Positions 24,066 to 38,517 of a stretch of DNA of 64,000 nucleotides are shown one piece after another (the first letter of the stretch is position 1; the number at the start of each line of letters is the position of its first letter). This DNA is from Micropterix aruncella (lineage: Eukaryota; Arthropoda; Insecta; Lepidoptera; Micropterigidae). The position numbers and the translations under genes were made by a program. The notes under the pieces were generated by a model. The model was not told where the DNA came from. It saw nothing but the letters and a program-made list of their open reading frames with translations, and did no database searches. The stretch lies in NCBI GenBank assembly GCA_944548615.1, contig CALYMY010000061.1:1-64000 (forward strand). Direction: 5' to 3'.

Positions 24066-25937
24066 ATTTATTTCGAAAAATGTGATTTTTTCATAACAAT
24101 TTCTATGTTCAAAATGAAAGTTTATATAAAAAAAATCAAAATGTCAAAATTTCGAAAATGCCATTTCGTAGAGATTTCAAAGGCCTTCGTTCTGTCCGAA
24201 CACCGTAACGCGTTAGGTTTACTCTATCTCGATTTATTTCGAAAAATGTGATTTTTTCATAATAATTTCCAAGTTCAAAATGAAAGTTTATATAAAAATT
24301 TTCAAAATATCAAAATTTCAAAAATGCCATTTTGTAGAGCTTAAGCGGGGTGTCGATCTCGCCAAAGACCGCAACGCGGTAGGTTTACTCTATCTCGATT
24401 TATTTCGAAAAATGTGATTTTTTCATAACAATTTCTATGTTCAAAATGAAAGTTTATATAAAATTTTTCAAAATGTCAAAATTTCGAAAATGCCATTTTG
24501 TAGAGATTACCAAGGTCGTCGTTCTGTCCGAACGCCGTAACGCTATAGGTTTACTCTATCACGATCTTTTTCGAAAAATGTGATTTTTTCATAACAATTT
24601 CTATGTTTAAAATGAAATTTTATATAAAATTTTTCAAAATGTCAAAATTTCGAAAATGCCATTTTGTAGAGATTACCAAGGCCGTCGTTCTGTCCGAACG
24701 CCGTAACGCTATAGGTTTACTCTATCACGATCTTTTTCGAAAAATGTGATTTTTTCATAATAATTTCTATGTTTAAAATGAAATTTTATATAAAATTTTT
24801 CAAAATGTCAAAATTTCAAAAATGCCATTTTGTAGAGCTTAAGCGGGGTGTCGATCTAGCCAAAGACTGCAACGCGGTAGGTTTACTCTATCACGGTCTT
24901 TTTCGAAAAATGTCATTTATTCATAACAATTTCTATGTTCAAAATGAAAGTTTATATAAAAAATTTCAAAATGTCAAAATTTCGAAAATGCCATTTCGTA
25001 GAGATTACCAAGGCCGTGGTTCTGTCCGAACGCCGTAACGCTATAGGTTTACTCTATCACGATCTTTTTCGAAAAATGTGATTTTTTCATTATAATTTCT
25101 ATGTTTAAAATGAAATTTTATATAAAATTTTTCAAAATGTCAAAATTTCAAAAATGCCATTTTGTAGAGCTTAAGCGGGGTGTCGATCTCGCCAAAGACC
25201 GCAACGCGGTAGGTTTACTCTATCTCGATTTATTTCGAAAAATGTGATTTTTTCATAACAATTTCTATGTTCAAAATGAAAGTTTATATAAAAAATTTCA
25301 AAATGTCAAAATTTCGAAAATGCCATTTTGTAGAGATTACCAAGGCCGTCGTTCTGTCCGAACGCCGTAACCCTATAGGTTTACTCTATCACGATCTTTT
25401 TCGAAAAATGTGATTTTTTCATAACAATTTCTATGTTTAAAATGTAATTTTATATAAAATTTTTCAAAATGTCAAAATTTCGAAAATGCCATTTTGTAGA
25501 GATTACCAAGGCCGTCGTTCTGTCCGAACGCCGTAACCCTATAGGTTTACTCTATCACGATCTTTTTCGAAAAATATGATTTTTTCATAATAATTTCTAT
25601 GTTTAAAATGAAATTTTATATAAAATTTTTCAAAAAGTCAAAATTTCAAAAATGCCATTTTGTAGAGCTTAAGCGGGGTGTCGATCTCGCCAAAGACCGC
25701 AATGCGGTAGGTTTACTCTATCTCGTTCTTTTGTGAAAAATGTGATTTTTTCATAACAATTTCTATGTTCAAAATGAAAGTTTATATAAAAAATTTCAAA
25801 ATGTCAAAATTTCGAAAATGCCATTTCGTAGAGATTTCAAAGGCCTTCGTTATGCCCAAACACCGTAACGCGTTTTATTTACTCTATCACGGTCTTTTTC
25901 GAAAAATGACATTTATTCATAACAATTTCTATGTTCA
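24066..25937. repeat. 166-bp array, unit 7 (11 monomers)
   Basis: Full length. Shares T at 25445 and T at 25703 with unit 5 at equivalent sites. Private substitutions near 24135 (slot 1) and T at 24868 (slot 5). Confidence 0.95.
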
Positions 25938-26427
25938 GGAGTTCCCTCGTCGGGAGCCAACCCTGGGTGCAGCAGCCATGTCATGGTGGAACTTAGTAAT
26001 TGCCATCATAATGGAATGCCTATACCAAATTTCACGTCTCTACGGTTGACCGTTGAGGAGTTCCCTCGTCGGGAGCCAACCCTGGGTGCAGCAGCCATGT
26101 CATGGTGGAACTTAGTAATTGCCATCATAATGGAATGCCTATACCAAATTTCACGTCTCTACGGTTGACCGTTGAGGAGTTCCCTCGTCGGGAGCCAACC
26201 CTGGGTGCAGCAGCCATGTCATGGTGGAACTTAGTAATTGCCATCATAATGGAATGCCTATACCAAATTTCACGTCTCTACGGTTGACCGTTGAGAAGTT
26301 CCCTCGTCGGGAGCCAACCCTGGGTGCAGCAGCCATGTCATGGTGGAACTTAGTAATTGCCATCATAATGGAATGCCTATACCAAATTTCACGTCTCTAC
26401 GGTTGACCGTTGAGGAGTTCCCTCGTC
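25938..26427. repeat. 119-bp array, unit 7 (4 copies)
   Basis: A A A K, the same contracted form as unit 5, which supports a shared ancestor for the two units. Confidence 0.96.
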
Positions 26428-27143
26428 CTTGTCACGTACCTCTTTCCGTAGGTTGTTTACTCCTTTTAATTCGTTTAACGCCTCGCGGGCAATATCTCTG
26501 GCTCTTTCCGGTATTTCTTCGAAATTCCGAAACGGCACTTCTATTTCTGTGGTCTCCATATTGTCTCTTCTCGTTGATCAAAGGCACTGAAAATGAAAAT
26601 GAAAAAGCACAGATTAAATAGTATTGAAAAGTAATTAAAGAAGAAGAAGAAGACGAGATAAAAAGCAGAAGCAATGAAATGAAAAGCGTTCTAAAACCCT
26701 ATCTTTTGACACCTCGCTTGTGTGTATATGATAAAATAAAGAATATAATATTTAATTTATTAAACGAAGCCGCGGGAAAAATACTAAAACTCCCTTGGCT
26801 CGGATCGCTACTATTGAAAACAAACATCGTAAAATCGATAAATAAACTTTCGCAAGTATGACGAGGGCTGAAGTTACCATAGAAACAGAAATCGTTAAAT
26901 CGATAAATATTCTATTGCGAGTCGGGCCACCGCCTGAGCTCGTTACTATGGAAACAAAACCGTTAAATCGATAAATCAATATACCTATACAGATATTAAA
27001 TCGTCTATAATTCCGTTAATATTACTCAGATTTGAAAATTAAAAGAAGCGTTAGATGCGCAAAGCAAAACTCTATTAGATAATAATAAACAGGGAGGACT
27101 ATTGATGCCTTTTAGCGCAATAGCCCTCAAACGTCGGAAGCCA
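26428..27143. repeat. Spacer 7-8
   Basis: Full 716-bp spacer, apparently identical to the others. Confidence 0.93.
26440..26586 (-). pseudogene. Candidate captured exon, copy 7
   Basis: ATG at 26559; splice-site motifs intact; unspliced frame ends at 26389. Confidence 0.42.
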
Positions 27144-29015
27144 ATTTATTTCGAAAAATGTGATTTTTTCATAACAATTTCTATGTTCAAAATGAAAGTT
27201 TATATAAAAAAATTCAAAATGTCAAAATTTCGAAAATGCCATTTCGTAGAGATTTCAAAGGCCTTCGTTCTGTCCGAACACCGTAACGCGTTAGGTTTAC
27301 TCTATCTCGATTTATTTCGAAAAATGTGATTTTTTCATAATAATTTCCAAGTTCAAAATGAAAGTTTATATAAAAATTTTCAAAATATCAAAATTTCAAA
27401 AATGCCATTTTGTAGAGCTTAAGCGGGGTGTCGATCTCGCCAAAGACCGCAACGCGGTAGGTTTACTCTATCTCGATTTATTTCGAAAAATGTGATTTTT
27501 TCATAACAATTTCTATGTTCAAAATGAAAGTTTATATAAAATTTTTCAAAATGTCAAAATTTCGAAAATGCCATTTTGTAGAGATTACCAAGGTCGTCGT
27601 TCTGTCCGAACGCCGTAACGCTATAGGTTTACTCTATCACGATCTTTTTCGAAAAATGTGATTTTTTCATAACAATTTCTATGTTTAAAATGAAATTTTA
27701 TATAAAATTTTTCAAAATGTCAAAATTTCGAAAATGCCATTTTGTAGAGATTACCAAGGCCGTCGTTCTGTCCGAACGCCGTAACGCTATAGGTTTACTC
27801 TATCACGATCTTTTTCGAAAAATGTGATTTTTTCATAATAATTTCTATGTTTAAAATGAAATTTTATATAAAATTTTTCAAAATGTCAAAATTTCAAAAA
27901 TGCCATTTTGTAGAGCTTAAGCGGGGTGTCGATCTAGCCAAAGACCGCAACGCGGTAGGTTTACTCTATCACGGTCTTTTTCGAAAAATGTCATTTATTC
28001 ATAACAATTTCTATGTTCAAAATGAAAGTTTATATAAAAAATTTCAAAATGTCAAAATTTCGAAAATGCCATTTCGTAGAGATTACCAAGGCCGTGGTTC
28101 TGTCCGAACGCCGTAACGCTATAGGTTTACTCTATCACGATCTTTTTCGAAAAATGTGATTTTTTCATTATAATTTCTATGTTTAAAATGAAATTTTATA
28201 TAAAATTTTTCAAAATGTCAAAATTTCAAAAATGCCATTTTGTAGAGCTTAAGCGGGGTGTCGATCTCGCCAAAGACCGCAACGCGGTAGGTTTACTCTA
28301 TCTCGATTTATTTCGAAAAATGTGATTTTTTCATAACAATTTCTATGTTCAAAATGAAAGTTTATATAAAAAATTTCAAAATGTCAAAATTTCGAAAATG
28401 CCATTTTGTAGAGATTACCAAGGCCGTCGTTCTGTCCGAACGCCGTAACCCTATAGGTTTACTCTATCACGATCTTTTTCGAAAAATGTGATTTTTTCAT
28501 AACAATTTCTATGTTTAAAATGAAATTTTATATAAAATTTTTCAAAATGTCAAAATTTCGAAAATGCCATTTTGTAGAGATTACCAAGGCCGTCGTTCTG
28601 TCCGAACGCCGTAACCCTATAGGTTTACTCTATCACGATCTTTTTCGAAAAATATGATTTTTTCATAATAATTTCTATGTTTAAAATGAAATTTTATATA
28701 AAATTTTTCAAAAAGTCAAAATTTCAAAAATGCCATTTTGTAGAGCTTAAGCGGGGTGTCGATCTCGCCAAAGACCGCAACGCGGTAGGTTTACTCTATC
28801 TCGTTCTTTTGTGAAAAATGTGATTTTTTCATAACAATTTCTATGTTCAAAATGAAAGTTTATATAAAAAATTTCAAAATGTCAAAATTTCGAAAATGCC
28901 ATTTCGTAGAGATTTCAAAGGCCTTCGTTATGCCCAAACACCGTAACGCGTTTTATTTACTCTATCACGGTCTTTTTCGAAAAATGACATTTATTCATAA
29001 CAATTTCTATGTTCA
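27144..29015. repeat. 166-bp array, unit 8 (11 monomers)
   Basis: Reference length and slot order, with no private change that I noticed. Confidence 0.95.
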
Positions 29016-30457
29016 GGAGTTCCCTCGTCGGGAGCCAACCCTGGGTGCAGCAGCCATGTCATGGTGGAACTTAGTAATTGCCATCATAATGGAATGCCTA
29101 TACCAAATTTCACGTCTCTACGGTTGACCGTTGAGGAGTTCCCTCGTCGGGAGCCAACCCTGGGTGCAGCAGCCATGTCATGGTGGAACTTAGTAATTGC
29201 CATCATAATGGAATGCCTATACCAAATTTCACGTCTCTACGGTTGACCGTTGAGGAGTTCCCTCGTCGGGAGCCAACCCTGGGTGCAGCAGCGATGTCAT
29301 GGTGGAACTTAGAAATTGCCGTCATAATGGAATGCCTATACCAAATTTCACGTCTCTACGGTTGACCGTTGAGGAGTTCCCTCGTCGGGAGCCAACCCTG
29401 GGTGCAGCAGCCATGTCATGGTGGAACTTAGTAATTGCCATCATAATGGAATGCCTATACCAAATTTCACGTCTCTACGGTTGACCGTTGAGGAGTTCCC
29501 TCGTCGGGAGCCAACCCTGGGTGCAGCAGCCATGTCATGGTGGAACTTAGTAATTGCCATCATAATGGAATGCCTATACCAAATTTCACGTCTCTACGGT
29601 TGACCGTTGAGGAGTTCCCTCGTCGGGAGCCAACCCTGGGTGCAGCAGCCATGTCATGGTGGAACTTAGTAATTGCCATCATAATGGAATGCCTATACCA
29701 AATTTCACGTCTCTACGGTTGACCGTTGAGGAGTTCCCTCGTCGGGAGCCAACCCTGGGTGCAGCAGCCATGTCATGGTGGAACTTAGTAATTGCCATCA
29801 TAATGGAATGCCTATACCAAATTTCACGTCTCTACGGTTGACCGTTGAGGAGTTCCCTCGTCGGGAGCCAACCCTGGGTGCAGCAGCGATGTCATGGTGG
29901 AACTTAGAAATTGCCGTCATAATGGAATGCCTATACCAAATTTCACGTCTCTACGGTTGACCGTTGAGGAGTTCCCTCGTCGGGAGCCAACCCTGGGTGC
30001 AGCAGCCATGTCATGGTGGAACTTAGTAATTGCCATCATAATGGAATGCCTATACCAAATTTCACGTCTCTACGGTTGACCGTTGAGGAGTTCCCTCGTC
30101 GGGAGCCAACCCTGGGTGCAGCAGCCATGTCATGGTGGAACTTAGTAATTGCCATCATAATGGAATGCCTATACCAAATTTCACGTCTCTACGGTTGACC
30201 GTTGAGGAGTTCCCTCGTCGGGAGCCAACCCTGGGTGCAGCAGCCATGTCATGGTGGAACTTAGTAATTGCCATCATAATGGAATGCCTATACCAAATTT
30301 CACGTCTCTACGGTTGACCGTTGAGAAGTTCCCTCGTCGGGAGCCAACCCTGGGTGCAGCAGCCATGTCATGGTGGAACTTAGTAATTGCCATCATAATG
30401 GAATGCCTATACCAAATTTCACGTCTCTACGGTTGACCGTTGAGGAGTTCCCTCGTC
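29016..30457. repeat. 119-bp array, unit 8 (12 copies)
   Basis: Reference order A A B A A A A B A A A K. Unit 8 as a whole looks the same as unit 1. Confidence 0.95.
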
Positions 30458-31173
30458 CTTGTCACGTACCTCTTTCCGTAGGTTGTTTACTCCTTTTAAT
30501 TCGTTTAACGCCTCGCGGGCAATATCTCTGGCTCTTTCCGGTATTTCTTCGAAATTCCGAAACGGCACTTCTATTTCTGTGGTCTCCATATTGTCTCTTC
30601 TCGTTGATCAAAGGCACTGAAAATGAAAATGAAAAAGCACAGATTAAATAGTATTGAAAAGTAATTAAAGAAGAAGAAGAAGACGAGATAAAAAGCAGAA
30701 GCAATGAAATGAAAAGCGTTCTAAAACCCTATCTTTTGACACCTCGCTTGTGTGTATATGATAAAATAAAGAATATAATATTTAATTTATTAAACGAAGC
30801 CGCGGGAAAAATACTAAAACTCCCTTGGCTCGGATCGCTACTATTGAAAACAAACATCGTAAAATCGATAAATAAACTTTCGCAAGTATGACGAGGGCTG
30901 AAGTTACCATAGAAACAGAAATCGTTAAATCGATAAATATTCTATTGCGAGTCGGGCCACCGCCTGAGCTCGTTACTATGGAAACAAAACCGTTAAATCG
31001 ATAAATCAATATACCTATACAGATATTAAATCGTCTATAATTCCGTTAATATTACTCAGATTTGAAAATTAAAAGAAGCGTTAGATGCGCAAAGCAAAAC
31101 TCTATTAGATAATAATAAACAGGGAGGACTATTGATGCCTTTTAGCGCAATAGCCCTCAAACGTCGGAAGCCA
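30458..31173. repeat. Spacer 8-9
   Basis: Full 716-bp spacer, apparently identical to the others. Confidence 0.93.
30470..30616 (-). pseudogene. Candidate captured exon, copy 8
   Basis: ATG at 30589; splice-site motifs intact; unspliced frame ends at 30419. Confidence 0.42.
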
Positions 31174-33045
31174 ATTTATTTCGAAAAATGTGATTTTTTC
31201 ATAACAATTTCTATGTTCAAAATGAAAGTTTATATAAAAAAATTCAAAATGTCAAAATTTCGAAAATGCCATTTCGTAGAGATTTCAAAGGCCTTCGTTC
31301 TGTCCGAACACCGTAACGCGTTAGGTTTACTCTATCTCGATTTATTTCGAAAAATGTGATTTTTTCATAATAATTTCCAAGTTCAAAATGAAAGTTTATA
31401 TAAAAATTTTCAAAATATCAAAATTTCAAAAATGCCATTTTGTAGAGCTTAAGCGGGGTGTCGATCTCGCCAAAGACCGCAACGCGGTAGGTTTACTCTA
31501 TCTCGATTTATTTCGAAAAATGTGATTTTTTCATAACAATTTCTATGTTCAAAATGAAAGTTTATATAAAATTTTTCAAAATGTCAAAATTTCGAAAATG
31601 CCATTTTGTAGAGATTACCAAGGTCGTCGTTCTGTCCGAACGCCGTATTGCTATAGGTTTACTCTATCACGATCTTTTTCGAAAAATGTGATTTTTTCAT
31701 AACAATTTCTATGTTTAAAATGAAATTTTATATAAAATTTTTCAAAATGTCAAAATTTCGAAAATGCCATTTTGTAGAGATTACCAAGGCCGTCGTTCTG
31801 TCCGAACGCCGTAACGCTATAGGTTTACTCTATCACGATCTTTTTCGAAAAATGTGATTTTTTCATAATAATTTCTATGTTTAAAATGAAATTTTATATA
31901 AAATTTTTCAAAATGTCAAAATTTCAAAAATGCCATTTTGTAGAGCTTAAGCGGGGTGTCGATCTAGCCAAAGACCGCAACGCGGTAGGTTTACTCTATC
32001 ACGGTCTTTTTCGAAAAATGTCATTTATTCATAACAATTTCTATGTTCAAAATGAAAGTTTATATAAAAAATTTCAAAATGTCAAAATTTCGAAAATGCC
32101 ATTTCGTAGAGATTACCAAGGCCGTGGTTCTGTCCGAACGCCGTAACGCTATAGGTTTACTCTATCACGATCTTTTTCGAAAAATGTGATTTTTTCATTA
32201 TAATTTCTATGTTTAAAATGAAATTTTATATAAAATTTTTCAAAATGTCAAAATTTCAAAAATGCCATTTTGTAGAGCTTAAGCGGGGTGTCGATCTCGC
32301 CAAAGACCGCAACGCGGTAGGTTTACTCTATCTCGATTTATTTCGAAAAATGTGATTTTTTCATAACAATTTCTATGTTCAAAATGAAAGTTTATATAAA
32401 AAATTTCAAAATGTCAAAATTTCGAAAATGCCATTTTGTAGAGATTACCAAGGCCGTCGTTCTGTCCGAACGCCGTAACCCTATAGGTTTACTCTATCAC
32501 GATCTTTTTCGAAAAATGTGATTTTTTCATAACAATTTCTATGTTTAAAATGAAATTTTATATAAAATTTTTCAAAATGTCAAAATTTCGAAAATGCCAT
32601 TTTGTAGAGATTACCAAGGCCGTCGTTCTGTCCGAACGCCGTAACCCTATAGGTTTACTCTATCACGATCTTTTTCGAAAAATATGATTTTTTCATAATA
32701 ATTTCTATGTTTAAAATGAAATTTTATATAAAATTTTTCAAAAAGTCAAAATTTCAAAAATGCCATTTTGTAGAGCTTAAGCGGGGTGTCGATCTCGCCA
32801 AAGACCGCAACGCGGTAGGTTTACTCTATCTCGTTCTTTTGTGAAAAATGTGATTTTTTCATAACAATTTCTATGTTCAAAATGAAAGTTTATATAAAAA
32901 ATTTCAAAATGTCAAAATTTCGAAAATGCCATTTCGTAGAGATTTCAAAGGCCTTCGTTATGCCCAAACACCGTAACGCGTTTTATTTACTCTATCACGG
33001 TCTTTTTCGAAAAATGACATTTATTCATAACAATTTCTATGTTCA
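31174..33045. repeat. 166-bp array, unit 9 (11 monomers)
   Basis: Reference length. Slot 3 carries a two-base change at 31648-31649 (GTATTGC instead of GTAACGC). Confidence 0.95.
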
Positions 33046-34487
33046 GGAGTTCCCTCGTCGGGAGCCAACCCTGGGTGCAGCAGCCATGTCATGGTGGAAC
33101 TTAGTAATTGCCATCATAATGGAATGCCTATACCAAATTTCACGTCTCTACGGTTGACCGTTGAGGAGTTCCCTCGTCGGGAGCCAACCCTGGGTGCAGC
33201 AGCCATGTCATGGTGGAACTTAGTAATTGCCATCATAATGGAATGCCTATACCAAATTTCACGTCTCTACGGTTGACCGTTGAGGAGTTCCCTCGTCGGG
33301 AGCCAACCCTGGGTGCAGCAGCGATGTCATGGTGGAACTTAGAAATTGCCGTCATAATGGAATGCCTATACCAAATTTCACGTCTCTACGGTTGACCGTT
33401 GAGGAGTTCCCTCGTCGGGAGCCAACCCTGGGTGCAGCAGCCATGTCATGGTGGAACTTAGTAATTGCCATCATAATGGAATGCCTATACCAAATTTCAC
33501 GTCTCTACGGTTGACCGTTGAGGAGTTCCCTCGTCGGGAGCCAACCCTGGGTGCAGCAGCCATGTCATGGTGGAACTTAGTAATTGCCATCATAATGGAA
33601 TGCCTATACCAAATTTCACGTCTCTACGGTTGACCGTTGAGGAGTTCCCTCGTCGGGAGCCAACCCTGGGTGCAGCAGCCATGTCATGGTGGAACTTAGT
33701 AATTGCCATCATAATGGAATGCCTATACCAAATTTCACGTCTCTACGGTTGACCGTTGAGGAGTTCCCTCGTCGGGAGCCAACCCTGGGTGCAGCAGCCA
33801 TGTCATGGTGGAACTTAGTAATTGCCATCATAATGGAATGCCTATACCAAATTTCACGTCTCTACGGTTGACCGTTGAGGAGTTCCCTCGTCGGGAGCCA
33901 ACCCTGGGTGCAGCAGCGATGTCATGGTGGAACTTAGAAATTGCCGTCATAATGGAATGGCTATACCAAATTTCACGTCTCTACGGTTGACCGTTGAGGA
34001 GTTCCCTCGTCGGGAGCCAACCCTGGGTGCAGCAGCCATGTCATGGTGGAACTTAGTAATTGCCATCATAATGGAATGCCTATACCAAATTTCACGTCTC
34101 TACGGTTGACCGTTGAGGAGTTCCCTCGTCGGGAGCCAACCCTGGGTGCAGCAGCCATGTCATGGTGGAACTTAGTAATTGCCATCATAATGGAATGCCT
34201 ATACCAAATTTCACGTCTCTACGGTTGACCGTTGAGGAGTTCCCTCGTCGGGAGCCAACCCTGGGTGCAGCAGCCATGTCATGGTGGAACTTAGTAATTG
34301 CCATCATAATGGAATGCCTATACCAAATTTCACGTCTCTACGGTTGACCGTTGAGAAGTTCCCTCGTCGGGAGCCAACCCTGGGTGCAGCAGCCATGTCA
34401 TGGTGGAACTTAGTAATTGCCATCATAATGGAATGCCTATACCAAATTTCACGTCTCTACGGTTGACCGTTGAGGAGTTCCCTCGTC
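33046..34487. repeat. 119-bp array, unit 9 (12 copies)
   Basis: Reference order A A B A A A A B A A A K. The second B copy has a private G at 33960. Confidence 0.95.
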
Positions 34488-35203
34488 CTTGTCACGTACC
34501 TCTTTCCGTAGGTTGTTTACTCCTTTTAATTCGTTTAACGCCTCGCGGGCAATATCTCTGGCTCTTTCCGGTATTTCTTCGAAATTCCGAAACGGCACTT
34601 CTATTTCTGTGGTCTCCATATTGTCTCTTCTCGTTGATCAAAGGCACTGAAAATGAAAATGAAAAAGCACAGATTAAATAGTATTGAAAAGTAATTAAAG
34701 AAGAAGAAGAAGACGAGATAAAAAGCAGAAGCAATGAAATGAAAAGCGTTCTAAAACCCTATCTTTTGACACCTCGCTTGTGTGTATATGATAAAATAAA
34801 GAATATAATATTTAATTTATTAAACGAAGCCGCGGGAAAAATACTAAAACTCCCTTGGCTCGGATCGCTACTATTGAAAACAAACATCGTAAAATCGATA
34901 AATAAACTTTCGCAAGTATGACGAGGGCTGAAGTTACCATAGAAACAGAAATCGTTAAATCGATAAATATTCTATTGCGAGTCGGGCCACCGCCTGAGCT
35001 CGTTACTATGGAAACAAAACCGTTAAATCGATAAATCAATATACCTATACAGATATTAAATCGTCTATAATTCCGTTAATATTACTCAGATTTGAAAATT
35101 AAAAGAAGCGTTAGATGCGCAAAGCAAAACTCTATTAGATAATAATAAACAGGGAGGACTATTGATGCCTTTTAGCGCAATAGCCCTCAAACGTCGGAAG
35201 CCA
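34488..35203. repeat. Spacer 9-10
   Basis: Full 716-bp spacer, apparently identical to the others. Confidence 0.93.
34500..34646 (-). pseudogene. Candidate captured exon, copy 9
   Basis: ATG at 34619; splice-site motifs intact; unspliced frame ends at 34449. Confidence 0.42.
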
Positions 35204-37075
35204 ATTTATTTCGAAAAATGTGATTTTTTCATAACAATTTCTATGTTCAAAATGAAAGTTTATATAAAAAAATTCAAAATGTCAAAATTTCGAAAATGCC
35301 ATTTCGTAGAGATTTCAAAGGCCTTCGTTCTGTCCGAACACCGTAACGCGTTAGGTTTACTCTATCTCGATTTATTTCGAAAAATGTGATTTTTTCATAA
35401 TAATTTCCAAGTTCAAAATGAAAGTTTATATAAAAATTTTCAAAATATCAAAATTTCAAAAATGCCATTTTGTAGAGCTTAAGCGGGGTGTCGATCTCGC
35501 CAAAGACCGCAACGCGGTAGGTTTACTCTATCTCGATTTATTTCGAAAAATGTGATTTTTTCATAACAATTTCTATGTTCAAAATGAAAGTTTATATAAA
35601 ATTTTTCAAAATGTCAAAATTTCGAAAATGCCATTTTGTAGAGATTACCAAGGTCGTCGTTCTGTCCGAACGCCGTAACGCTATAGGTTTACTCTATCAC
35701 GATCTTTTTCGAAAAATGTGATTTTTTCATAACAATTTCTATGTTTAAAATGAAATTTTATATAAAATTTTTCAAAATGTCAAAATTTCGAAAATGCCAT
35801 TTTGTAGAGATTACCAAGGCCGTCGTTCTGTCCGAACGCCGTAACGCTATAGGTTTACTCTATCACGATCTTTTTCGAAAAATGTGATTTTTTCATAATA
35901 ATTTCTATGTTTAAAATGAAATTTTATATAAAATTTTTCAAAATGTCAAAATTTCAAAAATGCCATTTTGTAGAGCTTAAGCGGGGTGTCGATCTAGCCA
36001 AAGACCGCAACGCGGTAGGTTTACTCTATCACGGTCTTTTTCGAAAAATGTCATTTATTCATAACAATTTCTATGTTCAAAATGAAAGTTTATATAAAAA
36101 ATTTCAAAATGTCAAAATTTCGAAAATGCCATTTCGTAGAGATTACCAAGGCCGTGGTTCTGTCCGAACGCCGTAACGCTATAGGTTTACTCTATCACGA
36201 TCTTTTTCGAAAAATGTGATTTTTTCATTATAATTTCTATGTTTAAAATGAAATTTTATATAAAATTTTTCAAAATGTCAAAATTTCAAAAATGCCATTT
36301 TGTAGAGCTTAAGCGGGGTGTCGATCTCGCCAAAGACCGCAACGCGGTAGGTTTACTCTATCTCGATTTATTTCGAAAAATGTGATTTTTTCATAACAAT
36401 TTCTATGTTCAAAATGAAAGTTTATATAAAAAATTTCAAAATGTCAAAATTTCGAAAATGCCATTTTGTAGAGATTACCAAGGCCGTCGTTCTGTCCAAA
36501 CGCCGTAACCCTATAGGTTTACTCTATCACGATCTTTTTCGAAAAATGTGATTTTTTCATAACAATTTCTATGTTTAAAATGTAATTTTATATAAAATTT
36601 TTCAAAATGTCAAAATTTCGAAAATGCCATTTTGTAGAGATTACCAAGGCCGTCGTTCTGTCCGAACGCCGTAACCCTATAGGTTTACTCTATCACGATC
36701 TTTTTCGAAAAATATGATTTTTTCATAATAATTTCTATGTTTAAAATGAAATTTTATATAAAATTTTTCAAAAAGTCAAAATTTCAAAAATGCCATTTTG
36801 TAGAGCTTAAGCGGGGTGTCGATCTCGCCAAAGACCGCAACGCGGTAGGTTTACTCTATCTCGTTCTTTTGTGAAAAATGTGATTTTTTCATAACAATTT
36901 CTATGTTCAAAATGAAAGTTTATATAAAAAATTTCAAAATGTCAAAATTTCGAAAATGCCATTTCGTAGAGATTTCAAAGGCCTTCGTTATGCCCAAACA
37001 CCGTAACGCGTTTTATTTACTCTATCACGGTCTTTTTCGAAAAATGACATTTATTCATAACAATTTCTATGTTCA
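35204..37075. repeat. 166-bp array, unit 10 (11 monomers)
   Basis: Reference length. T at 36583 in slot 9 is the same substitution as in units 5 and 7; the slot-10 change of those units is absent. Private A at 36498. Confidence 0.95.
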
Positions 37076-38517
37076 GGAGTTCCCTCGTCGGGAGCCAACC
37101 CTGGGTGCAGCAGCCATGTCATGGTGGAACTTAGTAATTGCCATCATAATGGAATGCCTATACCAAATTTCACGTCTCTACGGTTGACCGTTGAGGAGTT
37201 CCCTCGTCGGGAGCCAACCCTGGGTGCAGCAGCCATGTCATGGTGGAACTTAGTAATTGCCATCATAATGGAATGCCTATACCAAATTTCACGTCTCTAC
37301 GGTTGACCGTTGAGGAGTTCCCTCGTCGGGAGCCAACCCTGGGTGCAGCAGCGATGTCATGGTGGAACTTAGAAATTGCCGTCATAATGGAATGCCTATA
37401 CCAAATTTCACGTCTCTACGGTTGACCGTTGAGGAGTTCCCTCGTCGGGAGCCAACCCTGGGTGCAGCAGCCATGTCATGGTGGAACTTAGTAATTGCCA
37501 TCATAATGGAATGCCTATACCAAATTTCACGTCTCTACGGTTGACCGTTGAGGAGTTCCCTCGTCGGGAGCCAACCCTGGGTGCAGCAGCCATGTCATGG
37601 TGGAACTTAGTAATTGCCATCATAATGGAATGCCTATACCAAATTTCACGTCTCTACGGTTGACCGTTGAGGAGTTCCCTCGTCGGGAGCCAACCCTGGG
37701 TGCAGCAGCCATGTCATGGTGGAACTTAGTAATTGCCATCATAATGGAATGCCTATACCAAATTTCACGTCTCTACGGTTGACCGTTGAGGAGTTCCCTC
37801 GTCGGGAGCCAACCCTGGGTGCAGCAGCCATGTCATGGTGGAACTTAGTAATTGCCATCATAATGGAATGCCTATACCAAATTTCACGTCTCTACGGTTG
37901 ACCGTTGAGGAGTTCCCTCGTCGGGAGCCAACCCTGGGTGCAGCAGCGATGTCATGGTGGAACTTAGAAATTGCCGTCATAATGGAATGCCTATACCAAA
38001 TTTCACGTCTCTACGGTTGACCGTTGAGGAGTTCCCTCGTCGGGAGCCAACCCTGGGTGCAGCAGCCATGTCATGGTGGAACTTAGTAATTGCCATCATA
38101 ATGGAATGCCTATACCAAATTTCACGTCTCTACGGTTGACCGTTGAGGAGTTCCCTCGTCGGGAGCCAACCCTGGGTGCAGCAGCCATGTCATGGTGGAA
38201 CTTAGTAATTGCCATCATAATGGAATGCCTATACCAAATTTCACGTCTCTACGGTTGACCGTTGAGGAGTTCCCTCGTCGGGAGCCAACCCTGGGTGCAG
38301 CAGCCATGTCATGGTGGAACTTAGTAATTGCCATCATAATGGAATGCCTATACCAAATTTCACGTCTCTACGGTTGACCGTTGAGAAGTTCCCTCGTCGG
38401 GAGCCAACCCTGGGTGCAGCAGCCATGTCATGGTGGAACTTAGTAATTGCCATCATAATGGAATGCCTATACCAAATTTCACGTCTCTACGGTTGACCGT
38501 TGAGGAGTTCCCTCGTC
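37076..38517. repeat. 119-bp array, unit 10 (12 copies)
   Basis: Reference order A A B A A A A B A A A K, so the substitution shared with units 5 and 7 is older than their contraction or moved by conversion. Confidence 0.95.
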
